Shown: positions 34,826 through 47,348 of the stretch, one piece after another | How the letters are laid out: each line of letters starts with the position of its first letter | Position numbering within the stretch: position 1 is the first letter of the stretch | Source of the DNA: Acholoe squamosa | Taxonomy: Eukaryota > Annelida > Polychaeta > Phyllodocida > Polynoidae | DNA length: 64,000 nt | Assembly: GCA_949317995.1 (NCBI GenBank) | Contig: OX439043.1 | Coordinates: 1,790,501-1,854,500 of the forward strand | Direction of reading: 5' to 3' | The notes under the pieces: model-generated | Databases searched by the model: none | What the model was told of the DNA's origin: nothing | Seen by the model: only the letters and a program-made list of their open reading frames with translations | Translations under genes and position numbers: made by a program

Positions 34826-35154
34826 CTGGGGGGAATAGGAACAAGAACATAAAGAAAAGTTAATCCAGGGTCGATGAAATGTGATTACAAAAACAAGTAT
34901 ATGCTATAATCAAACCCTCCAATTAATAAAATTTCATTATTCTACTGTCACACCCAGCATATTATCATATATATATAAGGCACGGAATATACATTATAAG
35001 GAAATGTCCATACAGTAGATTAACCTAAAGACGACCACATAGCTTGAGGCGTCTAACCCATAAATTGATAGTAGAAATGGCTTTGCTAGTTTTTGGGTTA
35101 ATGTATAGTGTGCCTCATAGGGTCACCAAAGGTTAGGCTTGTGCCTTTTACCAT

Positions 35155-35355
35155 TAGGTAAAGGCGAGAGTGGAGCTGGTTCTGGCAACATGTACTGACA
35201 AGCTGATCAGATGGGAACCAGCTTGTCCCTGGAAGTGGTACCTATATCCAGGGACAAGGTACCCATTATGACAATGCTTTATCAGTGTGTTGTGCCGCAT
35301 AACCAGCAAAATTCCAAATATTGGATCCACTGGATATGGGTCTAGGCTCCTAAAC
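35155..35355 (+). repeat. Dispersed ~200-bp repeat (second copy of intron 2 repeat)
   Basis: Homologous to 25545-25735, with shared blocks GACAAGGTACCCAT, TTATCAGTGTGTTG and CAGCAAAATTCCAA. This copy has an internal inverted motif, TATCCAGGGACAAGGTACC with CAGCTTGTCCCTGG. Confidence 0.75.
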
Positions 35356-35419
35356 ATACTTAGTGGGGTTGTTTATCAGCCAATAAAAATCCCAACTCTT
35401 CACCATGGAATTCATGGGG

Positions 35420-35480
35420 GGAGATATAGGCCCTTTTAAGTGGGTAGGGAAGCCCGAGCTTCAACGATAGAATAGTTATA
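35420..35480 (+). repeat. Repeat fragment shared with ~11995-12060
   Basis: CCCTTTTAAGTGGGTAGGGA followed by AGCCC occurs here and, with small changes, near 11998. The open frames over both places are explained by this shared repeat. Confidence 0.5.
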
Positions 35481-35574
35481 GAGTGATTGATCAATCCAGA
35501 GGTCTGCCCTATTGTTTTAAGCTGGGGATACACTTTATAGGCAGGGTGTGTCTCACATGTGGGATACCATACTG

Positions 35575-35770
35575 TAGGGCAGATAACGCGGGGCAGATAA
35601 TGCATTGATGCATCATAGTCATCGGTCGTTGTGATACATAAATGAAGGTCTTCATGAACCTTGCTGTGCCCGTTCAGGTAACACGCTTTGGGGGTTGGTC
35701 GGCATGATGCACCAATGAAGTGATAGAACTTCCGCCACACTCTATTGATGCACCAAGCAATATAATGCTT
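35575..35770. repeat. GATGCA-family dispersed repeat
   Basis: TGCATTGATGCATCATAG at left and CATGATGCACCAATGAAGTG at right, in the family's usual opposed arrangement. Confidence 0.7.
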
Positions 35771-35879
35771 TCATAAATGAGTGGCCTTGAGATGGTCTAG
35801 TGACACATACAGCAGTGATACAGTAATGTATAGTCAGAAATGGATATGGTGAATGAAAGCTTCCTCTATATATATGGCT

Positions 35880-36305
35880 GACCCTGTAGGGGCTGCTGAT
35901 TCAGGAGTGCATCATGCCAATTGGACAACATGATGCAGGTGCTGGTGAGTCTGCTCATAATCACTTCATTGGAGCATCATGCCGACCTCCTGGGAGAGTA
36001 TAAGCCATGTAGGGTCAGCTATGTAGCCCATTGGAGCATCATGCCGACCTCCTGGGAGAGTATAAGCCATGTAGGGTCAGCGATGTAGCCCATTGGAGCA
36101 TCATGCCGACCTCCTGGGAGAGTATAAGCCATGTAGGGTCAGCTATGTAGCCCATTGGAGCATCATGCCGACCTCCTGGGAGAGTATAAGCCATGTAGGG
36201 TCAGCTATGTAACCCTGGCTATTTACTTGCCGGGGCTGCATCTATGCATCATAAAGACTAATGGGCATAATGCATGAATGCAGCAGCGGCCGTTTAGTGG
36301 TTAAA
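35880..36305. repeat. GATGCA-family repeat with a 62-bp internal tandem
   Basis: Starts GACCCTGTAGGGGCTGCTGA and ends GGCCGTTTAGTGGTTAA. Inside, the 62-bp unit beginning CATTGGAGCATCATGCCGAC occurs four times with near identity (35967, 36029, 36091, 36153). Confidence 0.9.
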
Positions 36306-36619
36306 ACATACATACTGCTGCACCCACAATATTGACATTTCTATCTACTCCAGTCATAAATTAAGTTAATTTATGCTACAGGATTGGTACATTCCGCATA
36401 ATACATTCACTTCTACCACATGTGATTTACTTTAATCGGATAAAATTTAGTCACTCTCCTCATGTCTTTAAATGAAATTGTGAATTTAGAATTTTATTGG
36501 AAGCCACCTTCCCTAAAGAATACACAAATGTCACCAAATCAAATTCAAATGGGCCCATTTTTTCCCAATTTGCGATTTGAGTGTTAACTGATAGTGATAA
36601 TGTGTGATGAACAAATGCA

Positions 36620-37350
36620 GTCACAAACACAGTATTGGTGCATCATGTCAATCCTACTGGGTTAATAGATTCCAAAATGGCTACCATGAACCTGGAGGCA
36701 TCATGCTGCATTGATGCATCATGATGACAAAGAAACATGAACCTGGAGGCATCATGCTGCATTGGTGCATCATGACGACAAAAGAACATGAACCTGGAGG
36801 CATCATGCTGCATTGGTGCATCATGACAAACCCAGAACATGAACCTGGAGGCATCATGCTGCATTTGTGCATCATGATGACAAAAGAACATGAACCTGGA
36901 GGCATCATGCTGCATTGGTGCATTATGACAACTGTGGAACATGAACCTGGAGGCATCATGCTGCATTGGTGCATCATGACAACCGTGGAACATGAACCTG
37001 GAGGCATCATGCTGCATTGGTGCATCATGACAACCGTGGAACATGAACCTGGAGGCATCATGCTGCATTGGTGCATCATGACAACCGTGGAACATGAACC
37101 TGGAGGCATCATGCTGCATAGGTGCATCATGACAAAGGAACATGAACCTGGAGGCATCATGCTGCATTGGTTTATCATGATGACAAAGGAACATGAACAT
37201 GGAGGCATCATGCTGCATTGGTGCATCATGATGCATCGGTGCATCATGATGTATTAATGTATTCATATTTAGTGACTCCCTGGGCTTTATTCACATGTAC
37301 CGTGACGACTGATGCATTAATGCATTCCCGGCACTTAAAGGGTTAAAGCG
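36620..37350. repeat. GATGCA-family repeat with 51-bp minisatellite
   Basis: About eleven units of 48-51 bp with CATGAACCTGGAGGCATCAT and GCTGCATTGGTGCATCATGA lie between 36680 and 37235. The unit is built on the family's GCATCATG motif. Both strands show long open frames because the unit is mostly 51 bp. Not a gene. Confidence 0.93.
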
Positions 37351-37659
37351 TTAAAAGTTTTATCACAACACACACTGGACCTGACTCACAATATTTGGAC
37401 TAACATGGAGGATAATATTGACTCAGGGTGCCCCGGGGGCTTTAGCTAACTGATTGCGGTATGCTGATTGGTATATACCAGGTGTGTGTATTGGTATATA
37501 GCGTCCGGGTGTGTGTATACGGGTGTTAGAATACACGGTCAGTGAATAGACCCGCTTACACCACTGGTAGCCATAATAAAAGGGGCTTTAACTGTGTGCT
37601 AACCCTTCAAGGGCTGCTGATGTATTCTTATTTTCCTTTATATACTGCATTGGCCTGTA

Positions 37660-38350
37660 TGAGCGCCAGGTCTTAAATGAGCTCTGGTCTCGAAAAGGCA
37701 CCTGGGTATAGGGCTTTGAAAACTTCAAAATTCGCTTTGATTCAAGTTTTGCCTGAGTGCCAGGGGTATAGCCTGCTTGAAATCACAAGCTTTCCGAACA
37801 GACATCTCATGCCTCTAGCTCGCACCAGTGATCTTATCTTGGCTGTAATGCTATGGGGAATAACATCACTGGTAGTGCTACAGGCAGGTGATCCTAATCA
37901 GGCTGGTGCTATAGGCACATGATCTCCATGAGCCACGTTTGAGGGCTCAACTAGGTCAAGAGGTCATGACGTCACATGCAGTGATGGCGGCCAACCGGCA
38001 GCCAGAGTGGGCTGCCGGTGTGCAGTGAAAGTGGAATTAAGGATTATTAGTGAACCAAATAATCATAGGCCAAGCTCTAATAGAACTAGAAACAATTAAA
38101 GGGCTAATGATACTATTCCTATGCCCTCCATCAGTAACTGACGGCCATCAGTTGGCCGTGAATCGAGGGTTTGTTGTGTATACAAAGATGAAATCACCTG
38201 CCTATAGCACTACCAGTGATTTCATTCCCTATAGCGTTACAGCCAAGATAAGATCAGTGGTGCGAGCTAGAGGCACGCAAAGTTGTTTTCAGAGGGGACA
38301 AACCAAGGAGTGCCTGGGCACTTATAAGGCCTATTTACAGAATTCCTGAA
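37660..38350. repeat. Foldback element with ~100-bp imperfect arms
   Basis: Left arm around 37805-37895 (CCTCTAGCTCGCACCAGTGA, then TCTTATCTTGGCTGTAA) pairs with its complement at 38185-38275. The centre holds two further hairpins: CCGGCAGCC/GGGCTGCCGG near 37996 and ACGGCC/GGCCGT near 38142. The flanks at 37690 and 38310 (CACCTGGGT, TGCCTGGGC) also look related. Confidence 0.8.
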
Positions 38351-38983
38351 TGATTATTGCAGTTCTTGTATGCAGACCCACCAAGAATTCATTTATACAT
38401 AGACAATGATATTCATCTTAAGTTTATTTAGTCAGATATGTTTCAAACTCCATATATGTTAGAAATAATTCATGATGTGACCATTTGGGATGTTTGCATC
38501 TACAGTGTGATATAGGGTAGGATTATTGCTCGGGGTGTGTGATACCAGACCTTTAGTTATGGAGCCATCATATTCAACTTACAAGTGATGGATTATATGT
38601 AGCAATGGCTTGATGCATAAGGCCACTTAAAAAAAGAATTCAGCTTTGCGGATACTTTTTTGAAAATAAGGGTGCGGGAGGGATGCTTTTTTATCTATCT
38701 TTATTTGGATTTGAAGTGATGAGGGAGGGCAATTTTTATTTCTCTTTACTCAATATTTTGTGAAATACTTTTTCTAAGTATTGATATCAATAAATCAGGT
38801 AGTTACCCCATGTTAATAACAGACTCACATTTTAGGTGTAGAAATGGGGATTAATATGTCGTTTAAATCATGATTCTACTCAAAATAATTGCTGAGATAT
38901 GGGCTATTCTGTCTTGGGAAGAATTTCATTCAGTTAATGTGGAATTTTCAAACATTATTCTACAAAAGAATTAGAATATAAAG
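38351..38983. other. Gene-free stretch
   Basis: AT-rich intergenic sequence; nothing recognised. Confidence 0.45.
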
Positions 38984-39100
38984 CTACAATGCGGCCCTAC
39001 AATGCGGCCCTACAATGCGGCCCTACAATGTGGCCCTACAATGCGGCCCTACAATGTGGCCCTACAATGCGGCCCTGCAATGCGGCCCTACAATGCGGCC
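38984..39100. repeat. 13-bp tandem repeat, nine copies
   Basis: CTACAATGCGGCC repeated nine times with two or three single-base variants (TGTGG, CTGCAA). Confidence 0.97.
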
Positions 39101-39219
39101 TTTTTTTCATGGTGCGGGCGGGTCTTAAAAGTACTTTTTTTTAATAATTAATAATCTATTGGCTTTTAAATGATTAACAGGGACGTGTGCTTTACTGTAT
39201 CATAATTCTGCTAGCCAGT

Positions 39220-39325
39220 ACTTGATAGGTGCATCATGCTGAACCCCGAGGAGTGTACCAGCCCGGGCCTGCATTGGTGCATCATGAGGACCAGTGGACA
39301 TGATGCATTCATACACTATAAGCGT
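39220..39325. repeat. GATGCA-family fragment
   Basis: GGTGCATCATGCTGAACCCC and CTGCATTGGTGCATCATGAG, with ACATGATGCATTCAT at the right. Confidence 0.65.
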
Positions 39326-39493
39326 TTATAAAACGGCAGCCCGTGCACTGCTGCACAATAGAAGTGACCTTGAGTGCATTATAGGAGTACAGTGCACGCC
39401 TGAGTAAGGTCACAGCTTGTCTATCATTCCAGTGGAATTTCAAAGGCTTTAGACTTTTGATCGATGTGATGAAAATGGTAACATGTTTTATAA

Positions 39494-39651
39494 AGACAAT
39501 AGATAACTCATTCTTCATGTCTTGACTCTCTGTTGGACTATAACACACTCTGTACTTGGCACCTCATTTACATTATGAAGGCCCGAGACCATCGTGCGTT
39601 ATAGTCCAACAGAGAGTCTTGACATGAAGAATATCGTTGTCTATTCTCTAA
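39494..39651 (-). repeat. Short foldback element, copy B
   Basis: Arms at 39494-39545 and 39598-39650 carry CATGTCTTGACTCTCTGTTG and its complement. The whole unit is in reverse orientation to copy A at 10562-10700 and has a slightly longer centre. Confidence 0.88.
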
Positions 39652-40544
39652 ATAAAGCATTATCAAGAGTTGTACCTATTTGGTATAATGTGCGCTATTA
39701 TAAGATGACTCAGGACGGTAAATACTGTACAACTAATTGACCAATGTATGTGTGTAAAGTACTTCCTTTGGCTGAGGCTCAGTGATTACTTCAAATCATC
39801 TATTTGATGATACTATTTAAGTGTTGAACGTTATGATATCTCACTATTTTAATAATTCATTTGGCTAATTGTGACGTCCTATGACAACAACATCATTCAT
39901 CCAAGGAGCCTCTGCATCATCGTCATCACATATCGGAATCTTGTTAATAATTACGAATTCATCGATTAAAAGTTAGATACGGGTATTTTTTTTCTAAAAG
40001 AGAATTAGCCAAATGGCCTTGTGCTAGGATGTTGGTAGCCCTATATAAGCCTGGTGAGATTTATATGTAAATGAGGCGCCAAACGTTAAACCAATATTTT
40101 GGTTTTATAGTAGGACCCTGTAAACCAAATAACACCAAGCGCTGCATTCACACCTGGGTGGGATGTCTAGCATTAAATATGTTCCATAAATGTTTAATAT
40201 TTACTTTTCATTATGGAACAGCAAATTAGATCAAGTTTTGGGAAGCGCAGTGAAGTGGGTATATCATGGTATAGCACAACAAAGAAAGGTAAAATGTTAT
40301 ATTCCAAATGTATCGTAATACATCATGTAAAAAAGGTGTCACTTTTATGAAAGAATAGCATTTTCTACAGCGGTATAGAATAATTCTTGTACATCTGGTT
40401 CCTTAGGCATATAAACGAATATAGACACTTCTACACCACCAATAGTCTTTTCATTCCTTAGTGGGGGGCATAGCTAAGATTTCCATATGGTCTTGGCAGG
40501 TCTTGGGGCATTATTTATTTTTTATAAGCATTTACTTATGAATT

Positions 40545-41970
40545 TGTACAGGGGGACTATACTGACTGGGGATCGTCTAACCTGGTTAGGGAATAGCACC
40601 AGTCTTCTTATTATATGCAATCAAGAGGTACCCTTGGAATGTATCATCCATAGAATTGTTTTTGGATATACTCTGGGAATTACCCATGCCAGGTACAGAT
40701 AAGTGATTTTCAATGCACACGACAATCAGTATAGTATTTCGCCTCTAAATAGAATAAAATAAGTCAAATACATGCAATTTCGATAGTCTGTACCCACTTT
40801 TAGGGTATATGCATCATGCCTGAAAAAGAATTCCGGCCTAATTCCTTCTGATTTTGCTGAATGGGGGGGTCTCTTCGTAAAACGGGGATTATACTGATGG
40901 TCGGCGGGAAAAACAGCACGGGAAAAGAAAAACAAGATCCAATTGGATATGTCCAATCTCTATTATATTTTATAGATAAGTTCACTCGTGCACAAAGCCC
41001 CCACTGCTCTGTGGTTATAAACCTTTACCATCAGTATAGTCCCCATGTTGTATTTCACACACAAGTGGCACAACCGGTGCACAAAGCGCCATCCTATTTT
41101 ACCATGACATGCCCTATGGTACCTCTAACTCACACAACTGCCATTGGTTAGATCCTGAATCCTTTATTTTCAAAGAATTTTCGTGGTGGATGTAATTCTG
41201 CATTTTTCTTATATTCTTATAAATGACTGTCGATTGGTAGTACAATCTTTGTGTGTGCGATGCCATTAATATATGATGCTGTAAATGAGATGTGGTAATT
41301 TTTTGGAAGTAATTCTAATAGGGGGACTATACTGACGGTTACAAGCATTTTCGCATTGATATAGTTAAAATTCTGTACTGTCGACCTGTCATCTCATATG
41401 GTATTTCTAACATTTCTATTCAATAATAGATCTCAACCATAAAAAAAAAAGAGTATTTAAGGTATGTAAAGATGATTTTCTGTACTCATGGTATGCACTC
41501 ATTGCGCGAAGTGTTGAAAAGTTGTGATTTTTTATTTTCAGATTAGCTGTGGCCATTCTTAGAGAGGTTAATGTTGAGGGGACTATACTGATGGATACGG
41601 GTATTACCAGATGGTCAGAGTTATATTTAAATAGTATCAACCTATCATCTTGTATGGTGGTTCTATCATTTGTATTAAATTGTAGACATGTTTAGTTCAT
41701 GGAAAAGACTATTTTGTGTATGTAAAGATTTATTTTAGCACCATATGCCATGTGCACGTAGCGACAAGCGTACAAAAAGTTGTGATTTTTAACTTTCAAA
41801 ATGATATTAGACAACCAAGATTGGCCTTATGCATGTTTAAATGACTCTAGATAGGTAGTACAATCTCTTTTGTCATTGTGTGTGTGATGCCAATGGTATA
41901 TGATGATGCACAGATGAGCTGTGGCCATTCTTTGAGAGGTTAATGTATAGGGGACTATACTGATGGTACA
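40545..41970. repeat. Region with recurring GGGGACTATACTGATGG motif
   Basis: The motif GGGGACTATACTGATGG or a near match occurs at about 40552, 40884, 41322, 41578 and 41950 on the plus strand, and inverted at about 41028-41044. Flanking text also recurs (GAGATGTGG, CTGTGGCCATTCTT, GAGAGGTTAATGT, TAGTACAATCT), so the region is a very diverged tandem series of several-hundred-bp units. No frame of note. Confidence 0.7.
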
Positions 41971-42119
41971 CACAATATAATGGCCTCTAAGGTTTTACGG
42001 CATCTGCAATAAAAACTGACACATTAAGAGTTGGATCCTTGAATGACATTTTTTAATAAGCCAAGACATAGGGCTATCAATAAAATATAATGTTATTAAG
42101 AAATACTGAGTTTGTTGAT

Positions 42120-43480
42120 TCATGATCCGGGTCCCCCAATGTACAGTAAATCTTGGAATTAGGCATATACATTATATGCCGATAAAGGAAACGGCCAATG
42201 TATTTCTGCGTAACAAATTTCAGTAATATAGACATTTGAAAAAAAAACACATATAAATTATTACCTCTATATTGAAGTGATCCTGTCGTGTCAGACGGGG
42301 AGGCGGTCTGCGACTCATATCGACTTCACAACCCTTAGGGCTATCAACAGTTTGGTGTTGAAATTTAACCTGAGACCATCTTATTGCTCATATCGTGATA
42401 GTTGTGCAGGTACCATATTCACAAACAGAAGGACATACCAGGAACAAGTTTGGTCTTGAGGTTAGAACTGCAAGTCACTTGTATTGGAATGGAATCAGTT
42501 TCATTAAGATTGATGTCTTTAGAGAGATTGTTATCCATACAGCCATCTCCTATCTTGAATGATTGTGTGGCCTGTGTTCTCTAATTATGACTGTTGACTC
42601 CACCAGGTGAGGTGCAAAGTAAATGTGCTTAATTGTGATGCACGGAAGCAGTGTTATTCCTCAAGTAAAGACCAGGGAAATCCATTAATCTCTGTGAAAA
42701 TCACAGTGAAAGCTTTGGTCCTAATTTGGCAGAGTACAGTTATCTTTTTATAAGAATATCTTTCCTAGTGCAATAGGTTCACATTGTATCTTTGCTCCTT
42801 GTCTCTCATATCTCACATGCTTTCCTCTCTGTTGAAAAATCAGGCTTGTCACATGATATTGGACATTTCAGGTTTACATAATGTAGAATTCCTCACTTTG
42901 AAATGACCAATGTTTACGTTAGATTTAAGTCCCAGTGTACCTGTCATATAGTCCTTTTATAGGGTAAATCAGGATTATGGTGTTATACAGCGTTATAATC
43001 CTCCGTGTACAATAGTCACAAGATAACTAATAATCACAGCTTACAATGTGCTGAACACTGCCCCTGACCCCCAGAACCTACCCTGGACACACTCTGATAT
43101 ATCCTGATACTAAACTACTAATCTATCAAACTGACCCTCAACAAGGACATACACGCCTGAGGGGGGTACTCCACAAATCTAGATCCCATCTACACACAAA
43201 TATGGTTTCAAGTGAAAGGGAGCTACTTTCGCTCCATAGGCTCAGAACTTTTAGGAAGATTTTGAAAAGAAAGAGGTGGGCTTAAATCTTAGACCAAACA
43301 TAATAGATCTGTATTGTCAACACCTGCCCCCGTGATTAGGCTAACAAATGTAGGAGCTTGTATTCACAGAGAAACTGCTAAAAGCAAGGGGATCGTGCCC
43401 CCCCCCTCCCTACTCCCCTGCCCACCTGAGGTCCCCCTGTCAACCCTTCATTCTCTTTTAGCACTGTTTACACAGTATAA
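42120..43480. other. Gene-free stretch
   Basis: No exon, repeat or RNA gene recognised, apart from a C-rich run near 43397. Confidence 0.45.
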
Positions 43481-43484
43481 GAAA

Positions 43485-43635
43485 TAACATTGTGCTGAGT
43501 CACCCTCTGTAGGCCGCCATCTTGTTTTACATCATTGTGCTGAGTCACCCTCTGTAGGTCGCCATCTTGTTTCTACAGAAACGACATTGTGCTGAGTCAT
43601 CGACTGTATGCAGCCATCTTGTTTCTACAGTAGGA
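43485..43635. repeat. Three-copy tandem repeat
   Basis: CATTGTGCTGAGTCACCCTC with TGTAGGCCGCCATCTTG occurs at 43488, 43533 and 43585 (units of 45-52 bp). Confidence 0.85.
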
Positions 43636-43740
43636 ATGGTAATAAACAAACTACCACATTATGCCAAACAATAGGGTAGTTCCTGAACTGTGGGAACCAG
43701 TGGATATATAGATAGAACTAAAAGACCGTGGTGTATGAGG

Positions 43741-43803
43741 TGGCCGATCCACCACGAGGGGGGATCGCCCTCGGGGGAGACCCCCCGAGGGGTGGATCTG
43801 CCA
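43741..43803. repeat. GC-rich hairpin
   Basis: CCCTCGGGGG and CCCCCCGAGGG face each other across three bases, with GATCCACC and GGTGGATC outside. A strong GC-rich stem in otherwise AT-rich DNA. Confidence 0.7.
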
Positions 43804-44330
43804 CGGAGGCAACCAGGGGAGTTTAGTTTTATATTGATTTTATGTTTTTAGAGGGTCTAAATAAGGAAAAATTATCAAAATTCGTTACAGTAGTTCCCCG
43901 TACAAGCGGCGGTCTGCCATTTTGAATGTTTACATGCACCCGGAACGAGGCTGCAGTATTGGATCGGCCGCTGTGGTGGATTGACTGAGGGTGTGGCGAT
44001 CGGCCGTGCAATGCTATCTCTATGGCAAGAAGTTATTGACATAAAATAAAAGGTATAATGTATACTGTATGGAATGCATATCTCTGTTGCCTCGGAGAAC
44101 CTGGGTTTCTTTGTCCTACTGTTGTCCTTTACACAGATGAATCAAATGAATATGATAATGACCAAGGATATTATTTGCATGCTAGTTTACGCAGGGTGAA
44201 GCTTAATGTTCTGGTGGTGACTTTAGTCACAAATATTATAAAAAAAGAAACTTTCTGAACAGTAATAGTTCTTGATATTTCTTAATCTCATGCAACACTT
44301 TGAAGATACTTTTATGCTGCTACATTTAAG

Positions 44331-44334
44331 GTCC
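44331..44334. repeat. Target-site duplication GTCC, left
   Basis: GTCC directly before the left LTR is repeated at 59740-59743 directly after the right LTR. A 4-bp duplication is within the usual 4-6 bp for Ty3/gypsy integrases. Confidence 0.8.
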
Positions 44335-45684
44335 TGTCATACTAGTAATTGTGCATGATCAAGTTGTCATATGAGAAATATCATAAGACTAGTGGTATAT
44401 AGTGTAAATACATTAAGCTCTCATAAAATAGTGTTATTTCCAGTTATCACTGGTTTATTCAGCTTTAGGCAACATGTAAGAAATATCAATCATACAGTAG
44501 TTAGTATGTAGGTAATTTGTACATACAGTAAATATACAGTAAGTTATAAGGTATAATGTTCTGTTCCACTCCACCTGTGAGGTATTAATAATACAATGTC
44601 CAGCATAATTCTACGTGGGTTCCCACACCTAGCTCCTGACCTGCTGCTTAGAGGAATAATGTAATAATGAATAACTTTACCCTCTGGTGGAAGTCTTGAG
44701 GAAGATACCCTCTGGCCAATAATGATAGAAACCAATGCCTGTCTAGCATAGTTTCACCATAGTGCAGTGGTATAGCAGGTAGCAGGAGATGACTGGAGAT
44801 GTTACCTCTAGAGCGGTTCTTGGTGTTCTGTCTTCTAGGAGGTGCAGCCAGGCTATTTGTAGCAAATCTTGGAAAAGCACCTCCAGACTGACTGGGGCCA
44901 GTGGCATCTGCCTAACTCTGCAATTGTTAGAGGGGAGTCTTTCATGTGTCACTGGGTGCACAAAGGACCCCCATGGGCGCCGCCGTGTCCCCCATTGTCT
45001 TGGTCGGTTGTGTAACTTCAAACCCCCATATCTCGGAAGTTTAAGCCGTTACAACCGCCATTTTGCGCATGCGCGGAGTTGAATATGCCAAGTTTAAACT
45101 GCCCGCTTGATAGGCACGTAACTCGCGCTGGTTCGTCTGTAGTGCACTCGGAGGTCGATTCAGTCTCCCTGGCGTAACTTCCTTAATAATGGGAGTTACG
45201 CCTTGATCTTGGGTTCATTTTGACCATCTAATTATGGGCTTTCCATAATTGCCTTGATATTTGACTTAGCTTGCTCAGGAGCGACGCTAGAGCGACCGGA
45301 CGGTTATGGCTTCGTGCTTATGTAACCCATTGTTCAGTTATTAGAGTGCTCAGACACTCATGACGGCGTCAGCGGTGCTCAGGCACCCGTGACGGCCGGT
45401 CGCATTCACTTACAACTTATTAGTTTGTGCACTGAACCATGAGGTCGCACACTGAGACCCTCATTTTTATTATATTGTGCAGTGAACCATTAGGTCGGAG
45501 CCTTTGATGTCAAAAAGTGTGTTGTAACCGACCTGGCTGGTGTGCAGTGGGGCATGAACGCTCTTATACAAAGTTTGAGCGCTCTTATAGCTCTTAGAAC
45601 CAACCTATGTATTAATTTCATAGATATTCTTTGATTAATACAAAATATGTTAGAATTTATGGAATAATAAAATGGTATATCATA
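44335..45684 (-). repeat. 3' LTR of the retroelement
   Basis: 1350 bp, begins TGTCATACTAG and ends TATATCATA on the plus strand. Aligns without obvious gaps to 58390-59739. On the element's strand there are TATAAGAG boxes near 45590 and an AATAAA signal near 45470. If these are used, U3 is short and R-U5 very long. Confidence 0.93.
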
Positions 45685-45702
45685 GAATACTCCCTCTCCC
45701 CG
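45685..45702 (-). other. Polypurine tract
   Basis: On the element strand GGGGAGAGGGAGTATTC lies directly before the 3' LTR, the expected place for the plus-strand primer. Confidence 0.75.
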
Positions 45703-47348
45703 AGAGAATGCGAAACTCCGTCATTTCGCCGAGGGAATGTACAATCTATATATATTTTTACCTTATTTTGGAGTTGTATACTGTTTGTAAGAGGATTTGA
45801 AGTAATGGGGAGTGCTTCAAATGCAATTTTTGTGGTAGAGCTTTGTCAGTATAAACAATTTTCTCCTGGGTATAAGTACATTTCCGAGTTTCTATATCTT
45901 ACCATACCTGAGTGTATTTGCTTATGTAACATCAATTTTGGGTACAATTTTCCATTTTTATGTACAACATACAATTTGGCAAATAGTGTGCAATTTTGGC
46001 ATTCAATGTTCAATTTAGCGTGCAAATTGAACATAAATGACAATTTAGTGTGCAAATTTACAATTTCGCGTGTAATTGGGTTCAATTGACAATTCTAGTA
46101 TGCAAATATATAATTTTCGCGTACATTTGGCAATTTTAGTATGCAAATATATAATTTTCGTGTACATTTGGCAATTTTAGTATGCAAATATATAATTTCG
46201 CGTACATTTGGCAATTTTAGTATGCAAATATATAATTTCGCGTACATTTGGCAATTTTAGTATGCAAATATATAATTTCGCGTACATTTGGCAATTTTTG
46301 TATGCAAATATATAATTTCGCGTACATTTGGCAATTTTAGTATGCAAATATAAAATTTGGCGTTCAATTGATAATTTCTGCATGCACATGTATAATTTTG
46401 CGTACAGCTTGGTTACACATAAAAATGTTGATTTTTGTTAAAAAAACCTGATTTTAGTGTATGAATTGGGTACAGACATACAGTGTAATGTGCAACATAT
46501 AATTTAAGTGTGCAAATTGGGTACAAACTTACAATCTAGTGTGCAACATACAATTTTAGTGTGCAAATTGGGTACAAGCGTACAATCTGATGTGCAAACA
46601 TACAATTTTAGTGTGCAAATTGGGTACAAGCGTACGATCTGGTGTGCAAACATACAATTTTAGTGTGCAAATTGGGTACAAACGTACAATCTAGTTTACA
46701 CTATACAATTTTTGGGATTTGAGACAAATTTTTCCGAGGACCGGAAAAACAAAGTACTTCATGTACAATAGGCTTGTTTGTCTCTGAGTTACTCTTTGAT
46801 TTTGCTATATGGGTGTATTGATTGGCAATTTCGGCAGTGGACCGCTGCTTTTAATTGACTTTCCCCTAGCTTTCTTGAGTAAGTGTCCCTGAAAGAGATT
46901 ATTTGGTGAGTATCTTAAGTAAACATTTTTCATGTCAACAATTTTCCTCAACATTTTTTTTTTTTTTTTCATTCATTTTTCCAACAATTTTCTTGGATAC
47001 CTAAAGTGTGTTACTTTAATTAAACCTTGGTATAGTATACAAGTGCTAATGTGGTACAAAAACTGTCTTAGTTATCTACCTTGCAATCATGTATATTAAT
47101 GTTAGATTTGTACAATTTACAATTTGCAATTTCCGCGTATATGCGCGCATTAATCATCGATTTTTGTGAGAATACCATAGATTTTCATATTATACATCAA
47201 CAAGTGGCTGTGTATATATTTTTTTTTCTAAATCAATTTTTCAATACTTAGATAATTTCATTGACAGTGGAGGTGTGTGTCATGTGTGAGATGTGTCATC
47301 TCAGTGTCTCCTGGTGGTGGACTGGGGGCAGTCTAGGCTGTGGGCAGT
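45703..47348 (-). repeat. 3' non-coding region with two tandem arrays
   Basis: Between env and the polypurine tract. At 46080-46375 a 40-bp unit (CGTACATTTGGCAATTTTAG, TATGCAAATATATAATTTCG) occurs about seven times. At 46505-46690 a ~52-bp unit with GTGTGCAAATTGGGTACAA occurs about four times. Strongly AT-rich, no coding frame. Confidence 0.9.

Noticed and set aside
36643..37266. Met/His-rich repeat protein on both strands
   Set aside because: The repeat unit is mostly 51 bp, so frames on both strands stay open. Opposed frames of equal quality mean neither is likely real.
44544..45082. Frames of 63-97 codons in both LTRs
   Set aside because: They lie within LTR sequence and recur in both LTRs by identity; no known domain. 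A small LTR-encoded protein cannot be excluded but has no support.
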